Assembly: GCA_035623255.1 (NCBI GenBank)
Contig: DASPTU010000051.1
Location: forward strand, 23,147 to 87,146
Source: JAFAGX01 sp035623255
Lineage (GTDB): Bacteria; Acidobacteriota; Terriglobia; Terriglobales; Acidobacteriaceae
Reading direction: 5' to 3'
DNA length: 64,000 nt
Shown here piece by piece: positions 38,437-46,263 of the stretch. Position 1 is the stretch's first letter. Every line of letters begins with the position of its first letter. The notes below the pieces were generated by a model. It saw only the letters and a program-made list of their open reading frames with translations. It had not been told where the DNA came from and ran no database searches. The position numbers were made by a program, and so were the translations under genes.

Positions 38437-38490
38437 CTCGGTTTCTCCGAGGGACCTGACAATCTTTCGTTCTGTTGCGCATTCGCAGGT

Positions 38491-40074
38491 CTAAGCTGTT
38501 AATTGGGTCAGGATTCTTTCCTCCTGAGTAGGTACTGTTTTGCTGTTGCTCTCCGCAGGCACAGGATCGACGGGACGCTGGACCGCCGCCCGCGCCTTCT
38601 CTGAGATCGAGACATCTCTCCCGTTTATTCCGGGCTCTACACGTGCAGGTTTCTTTTTTCTTGCCGGGGGGATCCCGGCCGCTTCTTGCAAATCCCGGAA
38701 ACTGGATTTCAGCAGGCTTTCCAGGCGCTGCAGGTCGGGGGCTACGTGCACATCCCCGCTGAATCCGAAATAGAGTGTTCCGTCGTAGCTCAGCACCGCG
38801 CAGTTGAGCGGCATCTCACCGCCAACCGGGACATAGGGATACCAGTGCAGCATCTTGTGGCCGAGCAAGTACAACGAATACTGCGGGCCGGGCACATTGG
38901 TGCAAACCATATTGAAAGGAGTGACCGGCAACTTGCTGGCGACCGGGCCCGCCGCCGCTTGTAATGCCGTTGGGAACATTCCAATCAAGCCCCCGGCCAA
39001 ACTGACCAGTTCAGGGGCGTGTATGCTCTTAAGAAACTCGGTTCGTTGGTGAACCGCGGCCAATAGTTGACCCGGATTGCGGATGTCGAGCGGGATAGTA
39101 ACTGGTACAAGTGAAATCCGATTCCCAAGTTCATTTGGATTGTCACTACCGCGCAAATTGACCGGAACCATCATTCGGAACAGCCGGCCTTTGACATGGT
39201 CTCCATGGAGTTCTGAATAACGGCGGATGGTTGCCGTTACCAGGGCGAGAATGACGTCATTGACGCTGGCCCCAAATGTGTGCCGGATAGCTTTGACGTC
39301 CGCGAGGGGAATGTCTGCCCAGGCGAATTTTTGTGGCCCACGGTAGACAACATTGAATCGAAGGCGTTGGGTGAAAGCTGTAATCTCCGGCAGCAACTTT
39401 GAGACTTCATCACTCGGCAAATTTCCGCTGGTCGTGACCGCCCGTTCTGCCATGCTGGAAAGGTCCGCTAAGGCAGAGAGAATTCGTTGTACGAAATCGG
39501 CATAGGAGTCGACGACGCCGCCCAGGAGCACACCTAAGGGGTCGCGCGGCGGCGGAACCTGGATGCGAAATCTTTTTCTCGGAAGAGGGGGCACTTCAGG
39601 GCTCGCGTCGAGCAACACGTTCATGATGCCCACACCGGCGATGCCGTCGGCGAGGCAGTGATGCAGACGTGCAATCAGGCCGGTGCGGTTTCCTTGCAGA
39701 CCATGCACCAGGGTCAAGTCCCACAGTGGGTGCTGCCGGTCCATGATCCTGCTAAACAGTTTTCCCGCGAGCGCCTTGAGCTCCGATTCGGTGCCAACCT
39801 CGAGTGCCAACTCGTGCACATGGTTCTTGAGCTTGAAATCGGGATCGAATTCCCAGCTCGGCAGCCCAATGTTGAACGGTGCCGCCACAACTCGCTTGAG
39901 ATAGCGGGGAAGCAGAGGCAGTTTCGATTCCACAAATCGCATGAAAGCTTTGAACGAGATCCTTCCGTCGAAGGTGCAGACGCTGGCCACGTTGAGCGGC
40001 ATGCCTTCTCGCTCAAGGTGCAGGAATACGGTGTCGCCCCAGGAAAGCCGATCACCTCGTGATTGGTTCTGCAT
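38491..40074 (-). CDS. Wax ester synthase / diacylglycerol acyltransferase (WS/DGAT)
   Basis: About 527 residues from the ATG at 40074, which has AGGAG 7 bases upstream; a GTG at 40092 is open but has no such signal. The catalytic HHxxxDG is present as His138-His139 to Asp143-Gly144 (LHHCLADGIAG), and the second family motif is seen as GASVNDVILALV. RLSWGDTVFLHLE at the N-terminus and NVPGPQYSLYLLG near the C-terminus are typical. The enzyme esterifies acyl-CoA with fatty alcohol (wax) or diacylglycerol (TAG) at the membrane or lipid-droplet surface. It is co-directional with AdhE, ACAD and the megasynthase in the lipid operon. Confidence 0.93.
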   Translation of the reverse strand: MQNQSRGDRLSWGDTVFLHLEREGMPLNVASVCTFDGRISFKAFMRFVESKLPLLPRYLKRVVAAPFNIGLPSWEFDPDFKLKNHVHELALEVGTESELKALAGKLFSRIMDRQHPLWDLTLVHGLQGNRTGLIARLHHCLADGIAGVGIMNVLLDASPEVPPLPRKRFRIQVPPPRDPLGVLLGGVVDSYADFVQRILSALADLSSMAERAVTTSGNLPSDEVSKLLPEITAFTQRLRFNVVYRGPQKFAWADIPLADVKAIRHTFGASVNDVILALVTATIRRYSELHGDHVKGRLFRMMVPVNLRGSDNPNELGNRISLVPVTIPLDIRNPGQLLAAVHQRTEFLKSIHAPELVSLAGGLIGMFPTALQAAAGPVASKLPVTPFNMVCTNVPGPQYSLYLLGHKMLHWYPYVPVGGEMPLNCAVLSYDGTLYFGFSGDVHVAPDLQRLESLLKSSFRDLQEAAGIPPARKKKPARVEPGINGRDVSISEKARAAVQRPVDPVPAESNSKTVPTQEERILTQLTA

Positions 40075-40113
40075 CGTCGATCTCCTAACCACGTTTACGC
40101 CCCGTTGGACCAG

Positions 40114-40386
40114 TCAAGCGACGAAGGAGAAGCGCGAGTCGAGCTTCACCAGCTTCAATACTTTGTAGACATCCACGTTGACGCCGCTCAATACGACCTT
40201 GATCCCCTTTTCATCCGCTCTGCGTCCCAGTACTTCCATAACTCGAACCGCGTTGGAGTCGATGCGCTGAACGGCGGCAAAATCCAGGATCAGCTCGCCG
40301 GCACCATCCAGCTTCTCCTCCACTGCCTGGAGTGATCCAGCCACCTGGTTCTTATCGATCTTGACCAGCATCGAGATGTCTCCCAT
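40114..40386 (-). CDS. STAS-domain protein (anti-sigma-factor antagonist-like)
   Basis: A roughly 90-residue single STAS domain: LVKIDKNQVAGSLQAVEE, GELILDFAAVQRIDSNAVR and EKGIKVVLSGVNVDVYKVL. The Ser in RIDSNAV sits where SpoIIAA-type antagonists are phosphorylated. The ATG at 40386 is used; a GTG at 40398 and an ATG at 40371 (preceded by GGGAG) are alternatives. It lies 12 bases after adhE and 39 before the WS/DGAT gene, so it belongs to the lipid operon, where it may act as a switch or a small structural subunit. No cognate anti-sigma kinase is nearby. Confidence 0.75.
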   Translation of the reverse strand: MGDISMLVKIDKNQVAGSLQAVEEKLDGAGELILDFAAVQRIDSNAVRVMEVLGRRADEKGIKVVLSGVNVDVYKVLKLVKLDSRFSFVA

Positions 40387-40398
40387 ACAAGCCACCAC

Positions 40399-43062
40399 TC
40401 AGGCGCGTTGCTGGCGATTCTCAGCATCGCTCTCGGCGGACCTCCTGCCCTCATACGCTTTCCAGAACAGTTCCACCAATTCGTTCATCACCGGCATGCG
40501 CGGATTCGAGCGCCACGAGGGATCGTCGAAGGCAATCTTGACCAGATCCGGTACCGCGCGCTCAAACTCTTGCCTTGAAATTCCCAGGTCCGCGATGGAA
40601 CGGGGTAATTCGAGGCGGTCGAGAAGGTGTTCGATTGCGGCGATAAGGTTTCTGATCTTTTCTTCGACCGTGTTGCCTGCGAGGCTCAGGAGGTCCGCGA
40701 TCGCGGCATATTTTTGATGGGCCGTATATCCCTGTTGATAAGGTGACGGCATGAATTTTGTAGGCACAGCGGCGTTATAGGCGATGACATGCGGCAACAT
40801 CAGTGCGTTCGCACGACCGTGGGCCACATGGAAGCGGGCTCCGAACGCGTGTGCCAACGCGTGATTAACACCCACTGAAGCATTCGAGAACGCCAGGGCC
40901 GCGATGCACGCCGCGTTGTGCATCATCGCGCGGGCCTCTTCGTCGCGGGGGTTATCATAGGCGATCGGCAGATACTTGTAGGCCAGCGCAATCGCCTGCA
41001 TGGCATTTGCATCGGTGTAAGGCGACGCGTAGTTGGATACCGCAGCTTCGAGCCCGTGGGTGAAGCAGTCGATGCCGGTGTCAGCGGTGAGGCCTTTCGG
41101 CATGGACATCACGAATTGCGGATCAACAATGGCGACATCGGGGCTCAGCGAGTAATCCGCGAGAGTTATTTTCCGCCCGCGCTCCTGGTCCGTGAGAACC
41201 GCAAAAGGAGTTACCTCGCTGCCGGTTCCACTGGTCGTGGATACGGCGATCAGCCGCGCCCGGTTGATCTTGTCAGTTGGGTAACGCACCACGCGTTTGC
41301 GCAGATCCAGAAAGGGGGCAGCGAGTTCCTCTAAATCAGCGTCGGGGGATTCATATTTCAATTTCATTACTTTTGCCGCATCGATTACCGAGCCGCCTCC
41401 CAGCGCGATAATCTGGTCCGCCTTATAGAAAAGGAGTGCTTCCACGCCTTGCAGAACGACTTTCATTTCCGGCTCGGCATCAGGGATCACTGAGACGTGA
41501 ACATGAGTCTCTGGCGGGATGCAGCGGCGAACAACGTCAATGTGGCCGTTCCGCTCCAGAGCCGGATTGGTGACGATTATGGTGGAATGCGAAGGGAACT
41601 GGCGGATGTTTTCAACCGCATTCATGTTGAAATAAATCTGATTGGGAATTCGGAACCACATGTGATTCTGGGTTCTCCGGGCCAGGCGCTTAATGTTGAG
41701 GTAGTGATAAATGTTGACGTTATCGGTAGTGCTATTTCCGCCGCCTGTGCCGCATCCAAAGGCAAAGGTTGGGACGAGGTCGTTGTAAACTCCGCCGAGG
41801 GCGCCAATGGATCCGGGTGAATTGACAATTACTCGACCCGCATTGATCACTTCACCAAACTTGCGGATCACACCATCGTTACGCGAAAAGATGACAGCCG
41901 TGTGGCCCAGACCTCCACGATGATTCACGTCGACGCAGACCTTGAGAGCCTGCTCTACAGTGCGTGCGCGATAAACGGCCAGCACCGGAAACAACTTCTC
42001 GACTGAGAGGGGATACTCCGGGCCGATGCCTTGAATTGGGGCAATCAGGAGTTTCGTATTCGGCTTTACGGCAAGTCCGATGAAACGGGCAATATCCGTG
42101 GCTTTTTGTCCCACAGCCATGGGCTGCATGCATCCCGTCTGCTGATCGATCACTGTTCGGGCCAGTAACTGGGTCTCCTTCTCGTCGCAGATGTGCGCAC
42201 CCAAGTCAGCAAATGTTTTCAGAGCCTCATCATAGATTTCGTCATCGATCACAACCGTCTGTTCTGAGGCGCAGATGGTTCCGTTATCAAATGTTTTCGA
42301 AATGATGATGTCGACGACGGCGGTTTTCAGGTCTGCCGATTTCTCCAGGTAAACAGGTGTGTTTCCCGGCCCTACGCCTAAGGCGGGTTTGCCTGAACTG
42401 TAGGCCGCTTTGACTGCATTGGGGCCTCCGGTGGCATCGATCAGAGCCACATCTTTATGCCGCATCAAGTAGCCGTTCTCATGCAGGTTGTGCGATTCCA
42501 GGCAAGTAAAGACGCCTTCAGGCGCGCCATGCTTCACGGCAGCCTCATACATGATCTTGACCGCCTCGGAACCGCAGCGCCCAGCTCTGGGATGAGGACT
42601 AAAAATCACTGCATTGCGCGTCTTGATCGCCATGATGCACTTGAAGAGGACAGTGGAGGTGGGATTAGTGATGGGTATCAGAGAGAAGATGACGCCGATC
42701 GGCTCAGCCAATTCAGACAAATTACGTTCGGGGTATTCACGAATAATGCCGACAGTTTTTTGGTCTCTTACGTAGTTATAAGCGAACTCTGTGGCCACCA
42801 TGTTCTTGATGACCTTGTCCTCCATGACTCCGAGCCTGGTTTCCTCGACGGCCAGACGCGCCAGGTGCTGAGCCTGTTCCAGGCCGGTGAGCACAATCGC
42901 CTTGACGATGCGATCGACCTCGTCCTGTGTGAATTGGGTGAAAACGGCTGCAGCGATTTTGGCCTGACTGACCAGGCCTTCCAGGTAGGCAATTCGTTCT
43001 TCGCTGAGGCGTTCGGCAGGCGGCACCTGGGCCTGCTCTTGCAGATTTTCGCTCGCAATCAT
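40399..43062 (-). CDS. adhE: Bifunctional aldehyde-alcohol dehydrogenase AdhE
   Basis: 887 residues from the ATG at 43062 (AGGGGA just upstream), the normal AdhE length. The N-terminal CoA-acylating aldehyde dehydrogenase has the catalytic Cys264 in FDNGTICASEQ and GVGPGNTPVYLE. The C-terminal iron-dependent alcohol dehydrogenase has ALGGGSVIDAAKVMKL, DTGIDCFTHGLEAAVS and the metal-binding stretch NHALAHAFGARFHVAHG. Classic AdhE converts acetyl-CoA to ethanol. Placed beside WS/DGAT and a megasynthase it may instead reduce a longer acyl-CoA to alcohol for wax formation, but the chain length cannot be read from the sequence. Confidence 0.92.
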   Translation of the reverse strand: MIASENLQEQAQVPPAERLSEERIAYLEGLVSQAKIAAAVFTQFTQDEVDRIVKAIVLTGLEQAQHLARLAVEETRLGVMEDKVIKNMVATEFAYNYVRDQKTVGIIREYPERNLSELAEPIGVIFSLIPITNPTSTVLFKCIMAIKTRNAVIFSPHPRAGRCGSEAVKIMYEAAVKHGAPEGVFTCLESHNLHENGYLMRHKDVALIDATGGPNAVKAAYSSGKPALGVGPGNTPVYLEKSADLKTAVVDIIISKTFDNGTICASEQTVVIDDEIYDEALKTFADLGAHICDEKETQLLARTVIDQQTGCMQPMAVGQKATDIARFIGLAVKPNTKLLIAPIQGIGPEYPLSVEKLFPVLAVYRARTVEQALKVCVDVNHRGGLGHTAVIFSRNDGVIRKFGEVINAGRVIVNSPGSIGALGGVYNDLVPTFAFGCGTGGGNSTTDNVNIYHYLNIKRLARRTQNHMWFRIPNQIYFNMNAVENIRQFPSHSTIIVTNPALERNGHIDVVRRCIPPETHVHVSVIPDAEPEMKVVLQGVEALLFYKADQIIALGGGSVIDAAKVMKLKYESPDADLEELAAPFLDLRKRVVRYPTDKINRARLIAVSTTSGTGSEVTPFAVLTDQERGRKITLADYSLSPDVAIVDPQFVMSMPKGLTADTGIDCFTHGLEAAVSNYASPYTDANAMQAIALAYKYLPIAYDNPRDEEARAMMHNAACIAALAFSNASVGVNHALAHAFGARFHVAHGRANALMLPHVIAYNAAVPTKFMPSPYQQGYTAHQKYAAIADLLSLAGNTVEEKIRNLIAAIEHLLDRLELPRSIADLGISRQEFERAVPDLVKIAFDDPSWRSNPRMPVMNELVELFWKAYEGRRSAESDAENRQQRA

Positions 43063-43182
43063 CACTGTCCCCTGGGCAACGCATCGGGGCCAGTTCCAAA
43101 CGAGAAGCGAACTGCCTTTTCCTCTTTGTTCCAAAAGACGGGCACGAATAGCAGTATTCGTACCCGTTCTCAGATACCCGGT

Positions 43183-43563
43183 CTAGGCGTAGTCGATGGG
43201 ATGTTTCTCCAGCCAATGCTCATCGCGCACTCTCTCGATGCTCTCGCGAACCGCCGAGGCCACGCTCGCAGCCAGACGACGTGTTTGCCATGCCATGCCC
43301 ACGGCAAAACCAATCACTCCCCCAACCAAAGCAAATCCGACCGCCCTGGTTTGAGAGCGGCCTTTTGGACAACTGCCTAAAACACCGAGGCACAGGCCGA
43401 TTGCGGCAGGTCCCAGTGCACTTCGAAAGGAAGTGCTAACGTATGGAGCAAGAGCTCCTCCGTGGAGAAATGCTTCTCGACCAGAACGTGCTCCTTCCAA
43501 GCCGGAACTCACCAGCCTTCGGCCGTAGTCAGCGTTTGATCTTGACCACTCGCGCAGGGTCAT
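43183..43563 (-). CDS. Small glycine-rich membrane protein of unknown function
   Basis: A 126-residue protein starting at the ATG at 43563 with GGAGG 7 bases upstream. Two glycine-rich hydrophobic segments, ALGPAAIGLCLGVLGSC and AVGFALVGGVIGFAVGMAW, could form a hairpin in a membrane or on a lipid monolayer, and the C-terminus is charged and amphipathic (SAVRESIERVRDEHWLEKH). It lies between the phasin (187-base gap) and adhE (120-base gap). The hairpin-like topology would suit a lipid-droplet surface protein, but that is a guess. Confidence 0.6.
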   Translation of the reverse strand: MTLREWSRSNADYGRRLVSSGLEGARSGREAFLHGGALAPYVSTSFRSALGPAAIGLCLGVLGSCPKGRSQTRAVGFALVGGVIGFAVGMAWQTRRLAASVASAVRESIERVRDEHWLEKHPIDYA

Positions 43564-43756
43564 CGTCAAGCCTCCACTGCCATGCCAGGAGTCCGCAACA
43601 ACAACGCCCCCAGTAAATCATTGGAAAAGGGAGAAGTCTGCAACGCGCATCACAGTCGATTGTGAGACATAACTATCCCCGGTGTGCGCTAAGGCGAGGT
43701 GAAGCGCGAGTTGATGAACCGGCCCGCGCTGGCGCACGGGCCCCACTACCTGTTGA

Positions 43757-44665
43757 TTAAGCCACGGCTGCTGCCGCCTGCTTCTTGGCACGCACCGGCT
43801 TCTTGTGGCGCTCCGGCTTGTGCACACCCACGGGTTTTACCATCATGTCCATTAAGGCCTTTTGTGCGTCGACGTAGCTCTTTACCCCTTCCCGGGTGAG
43901 CTCTGCCAGCGGCACAAACGGAAACGGCCGTACCAGTTCCATCGCTTCAGCCGCAGTTTTCACGTTGGCGTTCATCTGCTTTCCAGCTACATCGACCAGC
44001 TTCTTCTGGGCGTCGATGAACGACTCGGTCGCCTGGCGTGCCAGTTCCGCGACTTCTACCTTCTTGGCTTTCCTCGCAGCCCCATTCACTTTCTTTCCTC
44101 CGGTTGCCTCAGCCGTGGCCTCGGCGATGACATCCAGGAACTGCTTTTGCGCCTTGACGAAATTCTCCATGCCTTCACGGGCAAGGTCGACCAAATGCTC
44201 GGGTTGATAGGTCCTGCCCGTTTTGGCAGCCTCGACCCAAGTGTGGGTTTGCTTGCCTGCAATCTTGAGGAACTCTTCCTGCATGTGGATAAAGGTTTCC
44301 ACGCTTCGTCGCAGAAGATCGGTCATGGCATGGGCCGCGGGCCAATCGCCCACGCGCTCCTTCACTCCGCTCATGAGAATTTCGTTTTGTTTCTTACCAA
44401 GATCAAGAAGTATTTTTTGGCCTTCAATAAAATTGTTCATGGCCTCTCCAGCAACTTCGCTGAAGATGGCGGTTGGGGAATGGTGAGGGTCAGACAGTTG
44501 CTGGCGCAGAGCGTGCATCACGTTCGCGTTTTGCCGCATGGCAAGATCCAGAAGCATGCGCTGGGTCGCGAAGAAACTCTGGATTCCCTGCTGCGCCCAC
44601 CCTGAAAGCACAGAAACAAACGACGACTCTCTGGGATGTGTCGCCGTTCTTGTGGCTGCCGGCAT
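43757..44665 (-). CDS. Phasin-like granule protein with six internal repeats
   Basis: 302 residues from the ATG at 44665, which has GGAGG 5 bases upstream. Six related helical units follow each other at about 45-50-residue intervals: GIQSFFATQRMLLDLA, AMNNFIEGQKILLDLG, SVETFIHMQEEFLKIAG, GMENFVKAQKQFLDVIA, ATESFIDAQKKLVDVAG and GVKSYVDAQKALMDMM. Such amphipathic F-x-x-x-Q-K repeats resemble phasins, which coat storage granules. The C-terminus (HKPERHKKPVRAKK, then poly-Ala) recalls the histone-like tail of PhaF. The gene is divergent from phaR and has a PhaR-type operator in its 5' region. No PHA synthase is in the window. Confidence 0.8.
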   Translation of the reverse strand: MPAATRTATHPRESSFVSVLSGWAQQGIQSFFATQRMLLDLAMRQNANVMHALRQQLSDPHHSPTAIFSEVAGEAMNNFIEGQKILLDLGKKQNEILMSGVKERVGDWPAAHAMTDLLRRSVETFIHMQEEFLKIAGKQTHTWVEAAKTGRTYQPEHLVDLAREGMENFVKAQKQFLDVIAEATAEATGGKKVNGAARKAKKVEVAELARQATESFIDAQKKLVDVAGKQMNANVKTAAEAMELVRPFPFVPLAELTREGVKSYVDAQKALMDMMVKPVGVHKPERHKKPVRAKKQAAAAVA

Positions 44666-44678
44666 AATAACCTCCGAT

Positions 44679-44693
44679 TGCTGCATTGCAGCA
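44679..44693. promoter_or_regulatory. Candidate PhaR operator
   Basis: TGCTGCATTGCAGCA is a perfect palindrome around one central base. It matches the CTGC-N3/4-GCAG consensus reported for PhaR of Paracoccus. It lies 8 bases downstream of the -10 element and just upstream of the phasin ribosome-binding site, an ideal place for repression. Confidence 0.7.
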
Positions 44694-44701
44694 TCATTTG
44701 A

Positions 44702-44730
44702 AGTATAGGATTTCAATGGAGTTGTGTCAA
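44702..44730 (-). promoter_or_regulatory. Near-consensus sigma70 promoter of the phasin gene
   Basis: On the minus strand TTGACA (44730-44725) and TATACT (44707-44702) are separated by exactly 17 bases. Transcription would begin about 7 bases later, at or just before the PhaR operator. It may drive the phasin alone or the whole lipid operon. Confidence 0.75.
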
Positions 44731-44759
44731 GATGTTATTATCTCTGTGTGCACAGCAAC

Positions 44760-45314
44760 ATGAGAAGCAGTGGGCCCCACTTGGACTCCATCATCATCAA
44801 GAAATATGGTAACCGCAGGTTGTACGATACCGCCGCCAGCCGTTACGTAAACCTGGAGGATATCGCGCGCTCGATCCGCGAAGGCAAAGAGGTAAAGGTC
44901 GTGGACGCGAAGAGCGGTCGCGACCTGACGCGCGTTGTCCTCACCCAGATCATCACCGAAGATGCCAAAGATAAGCCGACCGGCTTGCCGTTGGAATTGC
45001 TTCGCCAACTCATCATTGCCTCGGACGAGGTGCGACAGGAATTTGTGATGTGGTATCTGAAATCTGCATTCGACACGTATCAGAAAGTGCAGGATGCTGT
45101 GCAGAACCGTTTGAGCGACGTGCAGTCCGCGATTCTCTCTCCGGTTGAGACCATGAAGCGATTTCTTGGGGCCTCAACCTCGTCAGCGGGGCGAACTGAG
45201 GCCGAGCCGGAGATTGGGGCCCTTCGCCGGCGTATTGCAGAACTTGAAACTCGCCTGGAGCAGGGCAAAAGTGTGCGCAAAAAAAGAAAGAAACGTGTAC
45301 GCGCTGCCTCATGA
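44760..45314 (+). CDS. phaR: PhaR-type polyhydroxyalkanoate granule regulator
   Basis: About 184 residues. The PHB/PHA-accumulation-regulator DNA-binding domain is intact: SIIIKKYGNRRLYDTAASRYV and LEDIARSIREGKEVKVVDA, then the granule-associated part TGLPLELLRQLIIASDE with SPVETMKRF. The C-terminus is a coiled coil and a basic tail (KSVRKKRKKRVRAAS). PhaR represses phasin genes and is titrated away by granules. No ribosome-binding site is clear; ATG 44760 is chosen, while GTG 44748 and GTG 44724 are alternatives, the last overlapping the phasin -35 box. It is divergent from the phasin gene, the usual arrangement for self-regulating PhaR. Confidence 0.88.
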   Translation: MRSSGPHLDSIIIKKYGNRRLYDTAASRYVNLEDIARSIREGKEVKVVDAKSGRDLTRVVLTQIITEDAKDKPTGLPLELLRQLIIASDEVRQEFVMWYLKSAFDTYQKVQDAVQNRLSDVQSAILSPVETMKRFLGASTSSAGRTEAEPEIGALRRRIAELETRLEQGKSVRKKRKKRVRAAS

Positions 45315-45376
45315 TGATTCGGCACAGGTCGTGCCATCGCCATTTTTTGCTATGGAGCGGTTCGGGAATTTAGCGG

Positions 45377-45382
45377 TATAAT
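45377..45382 (+). promoter_or_regulatory. Possible -10 element upstream of the lipase-like gene
   Basis: A perfect TATAAT lies 18 bases before the TTG at 45400 and 51 before the ATG at 45433. No good -35 box stands 16-18 bases upstream, so this is a weak candidate. If real, it favours the ATG as start. Confidence 0.3.
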
Positions 45383-45399
45383 TCGCGCGGGTATTCAGC

Positions 45400-46263
45400 T
45401 TGGCAGGTGCATTCGGCGTCAATACTCCGCGGATGCCTAACACAAGCGGTATAAAATTGCGAGCCCGCAAACGGTCCAAAGGTCGCTCTTCAACCTCCAG
45501 AATTCGTAAACGCACCCCCAGGTTGCATTTAGAGCCAGACAACTCTGCCTGGACGGAGGCGCTATTCGGCGCCGAGATTCTCCTACTGCACGCTACACCT
45601 GTCTATTACGGCTTCGGCGTCCCTCGGGGCGATGGCTCTGGCGTGATCATTATTCCTGGGTTCCTGGGCACTGATCTTTATTTGACGGAACTGCACGGCT
45701 GGCTGGCCCGGATCGGATATCGTCCGTATTTCTCCGGTATTGGCATCAATGCCGAGTGTCCAAATCTGCTGATACAACGCCATCTGAGCGACACCATTAA
45801 AACGGCCCTGGCCGAGACGGGACGAAAAGTTCACTTGATCGGTCACAGCCTGGGCGGCGTGATTGCCCGCTCGCTGGCCGGCCAACGGCCGAGAGATGTC
45901 GCTTCTGTGATCACTCTGGCAGCACCGTTCCGGGGCACGGTCACTAACCGTACAGTGCTTCACGCCGCCGAAGCAGTTCGCATGCGCATCTTGCAAGAGC
46001 ACGGCGAGCGGGTGCTGCCCACGTGCTATACCGGCCGCTGCACGTGCAATTTCATCGACTCGCTGCGGCGCAACGTTCCGGAAGGCATGCTCGAAACTGC
46101 CGTGTATACCAAACACGACGGCATTGTGGACTGGCGATATTGCATGACCCGCCACCCCGACGTGGACTTTGAGGTCCCGGGAACGCATATAGGCATGGCT
46201 TTCAATCCGGCAGCCTACATGATTGTGGCGGAGCGCCTGGCAAAAGCTCAGAGTCTCGCTTGA
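45400..46263 (+). CDS. Lipase-like alpha/beta hydrolase
   Basis: Up to 287 residues. The nucleophile elbow is VHLIGHSLGGVIA, the acid is probably the Asp in TKHDGIVDW, and the His lies in GTHIGMAF, forming a normal lipase triad; VIIIPGFLGTDLYL gives the oxyanion region. The first 40 residues are basic and Ser/Thr rich without a signal peptide. The start is a TTG at 45400 or, perhaps better, the ATG at 45433; neither has a clear ribosome-binding site. It lies next to phaR and the lipid operon and could turn over storage lipid. It overlaps the convergent lipocalin-like gene by 16 bases at its 3' end. Confidence 0.78.
   Translation: MAGAFGVNTPRMPNTSGIKLRARKRSKGRSSTSRIRKRTPRLHLEPDNSAWTEALFGAEILLLHATPVYYGFGVPRGDGSGVIIIPGFLGTDLYLTELHGWLARIGYRPYFSGIGINAECPNLLIQRHLSDTIKTALAETGRKVHLIGHSLGGVIARSLAGQRPRDVASVITLAAPFRGTVTNRTVLHAAEAVRMRILQEHGERVLPTCYTGRCTCNFIDSLRRNVPEGMLETAVYTKHDGIVDWRYCMTRHPDVDFEVPGTHIGMAFNPAAYMIVAERLAKAQSLA

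Noticed and set aside
42457..43380. A 307-codon plus-strand frame opposite adhE
   Set aside because: It is antisense to the conserved aldehyde dehydrogenase half and shows no domain.
43757..45314. A complete PHA synthesis locus
   Set aside because: Only the phasin-like gene and phaR are present; no PHA synthase, ketothiolase or reductase is found in the window.
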